DNA of 6,465 nucleotides from an uncultured Candidatus Melainabacteria bacterium. Its GTDB lineage: Bacteria; Cyanobacteriota; Vampirovibrionia; Gastranaerophilales; Gastranaerophilaceae. Below the pieces are notes generated by a model, which was not told where the DNA came from, ran no database searches, and worked only from the letters and a program-made list of their open reading frames with translations. The stretch lies in NCBI GenBank assembly GCA_937891325.1, contig CALAFU010000120.1, positions 1 to 6,465 of the forward strand, written 5' to 3'. The translations under genes were made by a program, and so were the position numbers. Below are positions 1 through 3,968 of this stretch, one piece after another (within the stretch, counting starts at the first letter, position 1; the number at the start of each line of letters is the position of its first letter).

Positions 1-14
1 ATGTTTTGAGCATG

Positions 15-32
15 TTGTTAAGTTTTGTTAAG
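15..32. repeat. Short direct repeat TTGTTAAG x2 (TTAACA boxes on the minus strand)
   Basis: TTGTTAAG occurs at 15-22 and again at 25-32, a period of 10 bp. On the minus strand this reads CTTAACAA-AA-CTTAACAA, i.e. TTAACA twice with a 4-bp gap. Two half-sites at one helical turn are the layout of response-regulator sites such as PhoP/PhoB boxes (TTAACA-type in Bacillus, CTTAAC-type in cyanobacteria). No gene start is visible that it could control, and in AT-rich DNA a chance match is possible. Confidence 0.3.
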
Positions 33-74
33 ATAATATATACTCGGTTATATATGCATTTATTTATTTTACAA

Positions 75-110
75 TAGCGGTGCGGGTTTCAGCTGAAACC
101 CGCACCGCTA
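75..110. terminator. Perfect 36-bp GC-rich palindrome, probable (bidirectional) terminator
   Basis: Half-site TAGCGGTGCGGGTTTCAG (75-92) is followed at once by its exact reverse complement (93-110). As RNA it would fold into a 16-bp stem with an AGCU loop on either strand. It lies about 25 nt past the permease stop, where the operon's 3' end is expected, and is strikingly GC-rich against its surroundings. Against a standard intrinsic terminator, the minus-strand sequence after the stem is TTGTAAAATAAAT and the plus-strand sequence is CATGGTTTTA, so neither has a good U-tract. It could instead be a dispersed palindromic repeat or an RNA-end-protecting hairpin. The symmetry is certain; the role is inferred. 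Confidence 0.7.
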
Positions 111-135
111 CATGGTTTTAGTAAATTTATAAATT

Positions 136-981
136 TTAGCCTTTTACTGCTCCATCATTTTCACCAGAAATGAAATATCTTTGCATTGCTAAAAAGAAAA
201 TCAAAATCGGAATGGTTGATAATATTGAACCTGCTGCAATAAACCTCCAATTTGAGCTAAACATGCCTTGTAAGTTGTTTACCCCAACAGGAAGAGTATA
301 CATAGACTCTTTCGTTAAAACGATGCTTGGCCATAAGAATTCACCCCAAGAGCCAATAAATGTAAATATTGCTAATACAGCTAAGGAAGGTTTTACCATA
401 GGTAAAATCACACGCCAAAAGACTTGGAAGACATTACAACCGTCTACAATTGCCGCTTCTTCCATTTCGCGAGGTATAGTCATAAATGCTTGGCGCATCA
501 AGAAGATTCCAAACGCACTTACAGCAAACGGCATTACAAGCCCGATATAGCCCATAAAATTGTTTACAGTATCCATCATATTCAATTTAATTGTAATAAG
601 GTAAACGGGCAACATAATCGCCTGAAATGGAACCATAATTGTTGCTAGTATCGCAAAAAATGTTATTTTCTTTCCTGCAAAATTCATTCTTGCCAAAGGG
701 TATGCTGCGAGTGAAGATAAAATCAAATTTAATAACACTGTAAAACCTGCAACAATCATACTATTCCAAAAGTATGCCATAAAGTCCACTTTTTGCCATA
801 CGCCAATATAGTTTTCCCATGTAAAATCAGTAGGAATAATTACGGGTGGGTAGGCAAATATATTTTCATTTGCACCTTTTAAAGATGTCGAAATTAACCA
901 AATAAATGGAAAAATTGACAACAAAGACACAAATATCAAAACTGCATGAGATGATGCTTTTTCTACAAAACGTCTTAACAT
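136..981 (-). CDS. Carbohydrate ABC transporter permease, MalG/UgpE type
   Basis: This is an inner-membrane permease subunit of a CUT1-type sugar (or sugar-phosphate) importer. The 281 residues equal the usual MalG-family length. About six hydrophobic segments are visible, near residues 12-32, 74-94, 106-128, 142-163, 198-220 and 246-267. The cytoplasmic EAA loop that contacts the ATPase is intact: EEAAIVDGCNVFQVFWRVIL at 174-193, followed by PMVKPSL. The N-terminal pattern FPFIWLISTSLK and the C-terminal AMQRYFISGENDGAVKG are typical of the MalG-like partner, not the MalF-like one. The ATG at 981-979 follows the HicB-like stop by 6 nt, with a GGTGG 10 nt upstream encoded by the last Gly codons of that gene. 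A working importer also needs a binding protein, a MalF-like permease and an ATPase; none is in this window. The substrate cannot be told. Confidence 0.93.
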   Translation of the reverse strand: MLRRFVEKASSHAVLIFVSLLSIFPFIWLISTSLKGANENIFAYPPVIIPTDFTWENYIGVWQKVDFMAYFWNSMIVAGFTVLLNLILSSLAAYPLARMNFAGKKITFFAILATIMVPFQAIMLPVYLITIKLNMMDTVNNFMGYIGLVMPFAVSAFGIFLMRQAFMTIPREMEEAAIVDGCNVFQVFWRVILPMVKPSLAVLAIFTFIGSWGEFLWPSIVLTKESMYTLPVGVNNLQGMFSSNWRFIAAGSILSTIPILIFFLAMQRYFISGENDGAVKG

Positions 982-987
982 AGCGAA

Positions 988-1260
988 TTAACCACCAGGG
1001 CAAAGGCTTTCCCAATCAACATCATCCTCGTCTTCACCAGGTTCTGGAATTTCATCACCGTCTTCAAGCATCAACATTAATTGTAGTTTTAATTGATGTT
1101 TATAATTTTCCCTAGCTTTTTCAATAGTTTTTGCACAGAATGCAAAACTAGGAATTTCTTTAATTTCTATATAAAAGTATGGATTACCATTGAAGTCCAA
1201 ATCTGTACCTTCAATAAGTGTCCAATCTAAATTTAAGTAATAATCTAAATCTTTATTCAT
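988..1260 (-). CDS. HicB-like small protein with acidic C-terminal tail, no HicA partner visible
   Basis: The 90-residue protein starts at the ATG 1260-1258, because AGAGGA lies 8 nt upstream, whereas an in-frame TTG at 1266 would leave only 2 nt. Residues about 8-74 resemble the HicB partial RNase H-like fold: YYLNLDWTL, then DFNGNPYFYIEIKEIPSFAF (the usual D-x-G-x-Y-x-x-x-x-P-x-L-P-G region), then TIEKARENYKHQLKLQLMLMLEDGDEIPEP (the 'T-x-E-E-A' helix and 'DG-x-x-IPEP' ending). HicB antitoxins normally add a helix-turn-helix or ribbon-helix-helix DNA-binding domain. Here the chain ends with an acidic stretch (EDEDDVDWE) and CPGG. No short HicA-like dsRBD toxin is seen beside it. ATGAATAA is shared with the GerMN stop, which implies coupling. 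A domesticated HicB-fold protein is my inference. Confidence 0.65.
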   Translation of the reverse strand: MNKDLDYYLNLDWTLIEGTDLDFNGNPYFYIEIKEIPSFAFCAKTIEKARENYKHQLKLQLMLMLEDGDEIPEPGEDEDDVDWESLCPGG

Positions 1261-1852
1261 TTGCAAAATCCTCTGTTAAAGGTTGGTTTATCATAATTCC
1301 TTCGCCACCGATTACGTCAACTTGTTTTCCGTTAAGTTGAAGGTATATTGGCAAGTTTGAATTTCTTTTTGATGTTTTAATCAATTGGAATAATCTTTTA
1401 TAAAGTCCGTCAGTACCGCCACCTAGTTCAAATTCACCACTCAAGTTAATAACAACTTTTGAAGGTGTTTCTGTAACTGAAATAAGTCTAGTACCTGCTG
1501 GAACTTCTGTATATACGCCTAATTTCTTTTCTTTTGCTGATGGACCATTAACTAAAGTTTTTAAAGCAAACTTCAAACGAGATGTACCATCTACTTCTGG
1601 TGCATACTCACGTTTTACAGCTCTATAAACTTCATCACCTTTAGAGTTTTGAGCAATAAAGAATACATAAACATAGTCCTTAGCTTGTTTTGGCTTTTCT
1701 TGTTCTGGTTGTTCTTCTGTTGGAACTTGAGTTTCTGATGGAGTTTGAGGCTCATCAACAATTACGTCTTGGCTTCCGAAAAATGCCATTTTAACGTAAA
1801 CTACAACCAATATTGCAACTATTAATAATCCAATTTTTTGAAACGCGTTCAT
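1253..1852 (-). CDS. Membrane-anchored GerMN-domain protein
   Basis: Start chosen at the ATG 1852-1850 (199 residues). An in-frame GTG at 1867 would overlap the previous stop and add five residues before the membrane segment. Residues 7-24 form one hydrophobic segment (IGLLIVAILVVVYV), so the protein is likely anchored in the inner membrane with the rest outside. Residues 33-57 are a P/E/Q/T-rich linker. Residues about 59-195 match the GerMN domain: LKFALKTLVNGPSAKEK, EVPAGTRLISV, VVINLSGEFELGGGTDG, then LNGKQVD...GGEGIMINQPL. GerMN occurs in spore-germination protein GerM but also in many non-sporulating bacteria, including cyanobacteria, where its role is poorly defined. The Shine-Dalgarno is weak (GTGGGA-like), so translation may depend on ribosomes leaving the DUF2993 gene 14 nt away. 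The family is fairly secure; the function is unknown. Confidence 0.82.
   Translation of the reverse strand: MNAFQKIGLLIVAILVVVYVKMAFFGSQDVIVDEPQTPSETQVPTEEQPEQEKPKQAKDYVYVFFIAQNSKGDEVYRAVKREYAPEVDGTSRLKFALKTLVNGPSAKEKKLGVYTEVPAGTRLISVTETPSKVVINLSGEFELGGGTDGLYKRLFQLIKTSKRNSNLPIYLQLNGKQVDVIGGEGIMINQPLTEDFANE
1269..1274 (-). promoter_or_regulatory. Ribosome binding site deciding the HicB-like start
   Basis: The minus strand reads AGAGGA 8 nt before the ATG at 1260 and only 2 nt before the competing TTG at 1266. This selects the ATG and so the 8-nt overlap with the GerMN gene. Confidence 0.65.
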
Positions 1853-1866
1853 AATCCCACACCACA

Positions 1867-2739
1867 CTATTTCTTTTGTTCTGTATTTTTAGGTATAAAT
1901 ACTGTACCGTCTAACATAATATTGTTACCTTTAATATCAAAGTTATTAAGAGCAACTTTTGTATTCTTATTATTTAACACATCAACAGTAAAATTCAATG
2001 GATTTACTAAATTTAATACATTTGTTAACTGTGTTAGACTAACTTTTTGGTTAAAATTTTCTAATGTTACGTCAGATGCTTTAAATTGACCATTTTCAAT
2101 TTTCATTTTAGATGACAAATTCAAATTTACAGGAACATTTCTACCAAAGATTTGGTTATTCATCTTTAAAGTGAAATAAAATCTGTCAGCTTTTAATTTT
2201 ACATCTACGTCTTTCAATTCCATTAAGTTTAAAGCACCAACTTTAACATTTAATGAGTTCAAGAAAGTTAAATAATTTTTAGACAATAGAGTCTTTCTCA
2301 AATCAACATCAGAAATAGTCATATTGTATTTCATAATGAAGTTTTCTTTAAATTTAACATCTTTTGTTGTCGCTTTTACATAATTGAAATCACAAACTGT
2401 ATTTGCGCTAAATTCTGAGACATAAATACCGTCAAAATCTAAGTTTTCACCTGTAATATTAAGTCCTTTAAAACGACCATTTGCTAAATCTTTAGCACTA
2501 AAAGAGTTCATTTTAACTTTAAAACCTTTAGCGCCTGTTGATTTCTTCAATTCTTTTTTGATAATTGAATTAGCAACAGCTTTTGAAATCAAGTTCATAC
2601 CTGTAACTGCTGTAAGAACCTTAGTCGGAGTTTTCGCCATATCATAAGGTTGAGCACAATATGTAGTTAAATCTCCTGCAAATGATACTGATGAAGTCAT
2701 CATTAATATAACAACAAGTAATAATACTTTTTTAAACAT
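1867..2739 (-). CDS. Secreted DUF2993 (LmeA-like) protein
   Basis: Start chosen at the ATG 2739-2737, giving 290 residues. A TTG at 2787 is in frame, but this ATG has AAAGG 9 nt upstream and begins a textbook Sec signal peptide (MFKKVLLLVVILMM..., likely cleavage after SFA, about residue 21). No lipobox cysteine follows, so the mature protein should be soluble outside the inner membrane or loosely attached. The mature part resembles DUF2993, named after mycobacterial LmeA, a phospholipid-binding periplasmic family that is also frequent in cyanobacteria. Repeating beta patterns such as FKGLNITGENLDFDGIYVSE (90-109) and ELKDVDVKLKADRFYFTLKM (154-173) fit. Two cysteines (28 and 116) could pair. 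ATGTTTAA, shared with the truB stop, suggests translational coupling. The family call is from sequence character, not a search; no substrate can be inferred. Confidence 0.75.
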   Translation of the reverse strand: MFKKVLLLVVILMMTSSVSFAGDLTTYCAQPYDMAKTPTKVLTAVTGMNLISKAVANSIIKKELKKSTGAKGFKVKMNSFSAKDLANGRFKGLNITGENLDFDGIYVSEFSANTVCDFNYVKATTKDVKFKENFIMKYNMTISDVDLRKTLLSKNYLTFLNSLNVKVGALNLMELKDVDVKLKADRFYFTLKMNNQIFGRNVPVNLNLSSKMKIENGQFKASDVTLENFNQKVSLTQLTNVLNLVNPLNFTVDVLNNKNTKVALNNFDIKGNNIMLDGTVFIPKNTEQKK

Positions 2740-3595
2740 TATTAAATACCTTTTTGACTCTGATACACCCATTGCAAGAACTTGCAACGGCTTTTATACT
2801 ATTATTATAAACCAAAATTATATTTTCGGCATTATTAATACTTTTGTTAAGAAGTGGCTTGCCATTAGAAATATCAACATTTTCAGAGGTATTCAAATTA
2901 TATAATGGATAGCTCAGCATGCTTATAGGTTCAATCAAATTATTTTGAACAAACTCTTTAGAATTATAGTCTTCCATTTTTATTGAATTTTCAACTAAGA
3001 ATTTGCCTGCTTGGGTACGAATAAGGCGAGTTAAATATCCGCCACAACCTAAGTTCTGTCCTAAATCATTTGCAATTGAACGAATATATGTACCCTTTGA
3101 ACATTCAATATAAACTTGAGCCTCTTGCTTTTCCTCATCAAAGTTTTTTAATTCAATTTTATGAATAGTAACTTTTCTAGGCTTAACTTCAACTACTTTG
3201 CCTTCTCTTGCATATTCGTAAAGTTTTTTTCCTGCAACTTTTATAGCTGAGTACATCGGTGGAAGCTGTTCTATTTCACCTTCAAAAGTTTTTAAAGCCT
3301 CTAAAACGTCGTCTTTAGTAACTTTTTTATCGCTTTCAAAAGTAACATTTCCCTCTGTATCATACGTATCAGTAGCCTTTCCCAATTGAACGAAAGCCAA
3401 GTATGCTTTATCATCTGGTAGATATTCAATTAATCGAGTTGAATTACCAATACAAATAGGTAAAACGCCTTCAGCAAAAGGGTCTAAAGTACCAGTATGA
3501 CCGATTTTCTTTATTTTTAAAAGTTTGCGAAAATAAGCAACAACATCATGAGATGTTTTGCCGACAGGTTTATATACGTTCAAAAAGCCGAACAA
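2732..3595 (-). CDS. truB: tRNA pseudouridine(55) synthase TruB
   Basis: TruB isomerises U55 in the T-loop of nearly all tRNAs to pseudouridine and also acts as a tRNA folding chaperone. The 287 residues start with the family opening GFLNVYKPVGKTSHDVV. The catalytic motif GHTGTLDPFAEGVLP (about 32-46) carries the nucleophile Asp38. Further family blocks are KAYLAFVQLG (63-72, with the conserved Tyr65), PPMYSAIKVAGKKLYEYAREG (112-132) and CSKGTYIRSIANDLG (165-179). The C-terminal 50 residues match the small TruB accessory domain. The start codon is TTG: the codon before it is the rbfA stop, no ATG occurs before the catalytic motif, and a GGAG lies 8 nt upstream. The 3' end overlaps the next gene by 8 nt. 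I am very sure of the identity and fairly sure of the start. Confidence 0.96.
   Translation of the reverse strand: MFGFLNVYKPVGKTSHDVVAYFRKLLKIKKIGHTGTLDPFAEGVLPICIGNSTRLIEYLPDDKAYLAFVQLGKATDTYDTEGNVTFESDKKVTKDDVLEALKTFEGEIEQLPPMYSAIKVAGKKLYEYAREGKVVEVKPRKVTIHKIELKNFDEEKQEAQVYIECSKGTYIRSIANDLGQNLGCGGYLTRLIRTQAGKFLVENSIKMEDYNSKEFVQNNLIEPISMLSYPLYNLNTSENVDISNGKPLLNKSINNAENIILVYNNSIKAVASSCNGCIRVKKVFNNV
2749..2755 (-). promoter_or_regulatory. Ribosome binding site deciding the DUF2993 gene start
   Basis: The minus strand reads AAAAAGG, ending 9 nt before the ATG at 2739, within the last truB codons. No comparable site precedes the in-frame TTG at 2787, so the shorter protein with an N-terminal signal peptide is preferred. 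Confidence 0.6.
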
Positions 3596-3946
3596 TTAAA
3601 CTTCTCCGCGTGAAATTTTATTCAAAATTTCTGTAACTCTTGAACCACGTTCAATTGAATCATCTGGAATAAATCTTAATTCAGGAGTTAATCTCAAACG
3701 AATACGTCTGCCAACTTCGTATCTAATTTTTGAAACGTTTGCATTAATTACATCAATAGATTTTTTCTTTTGTTCTTCTGAACCGAAAACGCTATAAAAA
3801 ACTTTTGCGAAAGAGTTATCGTGGCTAACTTCAACGTCAGTAATTGATACAACTCCAACTAAACCACGTATTTCTTTACGCAAGATGTCCGAAATTTCTC
3901 GCATTAATTCTTTTCTAACTCGTTCGTTTCGTAAATTACTACTCAT
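3596..3946 (-). CDS. rbfA: 30S ribosome-binding factor A
   Basis: RbfA is a small single-KH-domain protein that binds the immature 30S subunit and helps 16S rRNA 5'-end maturation, notably in the cold. The 116 residues match the usual family length. Family features visible are the N-terminal helix (RVRKELMREISDILRKEI, about 9-26), the strand VSITDVEVSHD (about 33-43) followed by AKVFYSVFG, and the C-terminal RIRLRLTPELRFIPDDS (about 82-98). The ATG start is supported by AGGTG at 3951-3955. It sits between infB (22 nt upstream) and truB, the order found in many bacteria. Its TAA stop is followed directly by the truB start, in the same frame. There is no sign of truncation. Confidence 0.96.
   Translation of the reverse strand: MSSNLRNERVRKELMREISDILRKEIRGLVGVVSITDVEVSHDNSFAKVFYSVFGSEEQKKKSIDVINANVSKIRYEVGRRIRLRLTPELRFIPDDSIERGSRVTEILNKISRGEV
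3604..3607 (-). promoter_or_regulatory. Shine-Dalgarno sequence that fixes the truB TTG start
   Basis: On the minus strand GGAG (context GCGGAGAAG) lies 8 nt before the TTG at 3595-3593, inside the last codons of rbfA. The spacing is ideal. Together with the stop codon immediately before the TTG, it makes that TTG the only reasonable truB start. Confidence 0.75.
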
Positions 3947-3968
3947 TGGACACCTACTTTATTTAAAA

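Larger units (their letters stand above)
1..135. other. Intergenic region at the left edge
   Basis: This AT-rich stretch after the permease stop holds the direct repeat, a weak AT-only inverted repeat (36-42 with 49-55, loop CTCGGT) and the 36-bp palindrome. One plus-strand frame is open from position 3 to a TAG at 75-77 and could be the tail of a convergent gene, but 24 codons with no recognisable motif cannot establish this. Confidence 0.5.

Noticed and set aside
1..135. tRNA, CRISPR or attachment site in the left intergenic region
   Set aside because: No cloverleaf, no spaced repeat array and no integrase context could be seen.
170..648. Plus-strand open frames opposite the permease gene
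   Set aside because: They mirror a well-conserved MalG-family gene and their translations show no family motifs.
1853..1867. GTG start at 1867 for the GerMN protein
   Set aside because: It overlaps the preceding stop codon and adds five residues of no family character before the membrane helix; the ATG at 1852 is simpler, though the weak ribosome binding site leaves some doubt.
1838..2089. Plus-strand 83-codon frame opposite the DUF2993 gene 3' end
   Set aside because: Its composition is that of an antisense shadow (F/N/L-rich), and both minus-strand genes there are better supported.
2740..2787. N-terminal extension of the DUF2993 protein from a TTG at 2787
   Set aside because: It would bury the signal peptide behind 16 residues and lacks the ribosome binding site present before the ATG at 2739.
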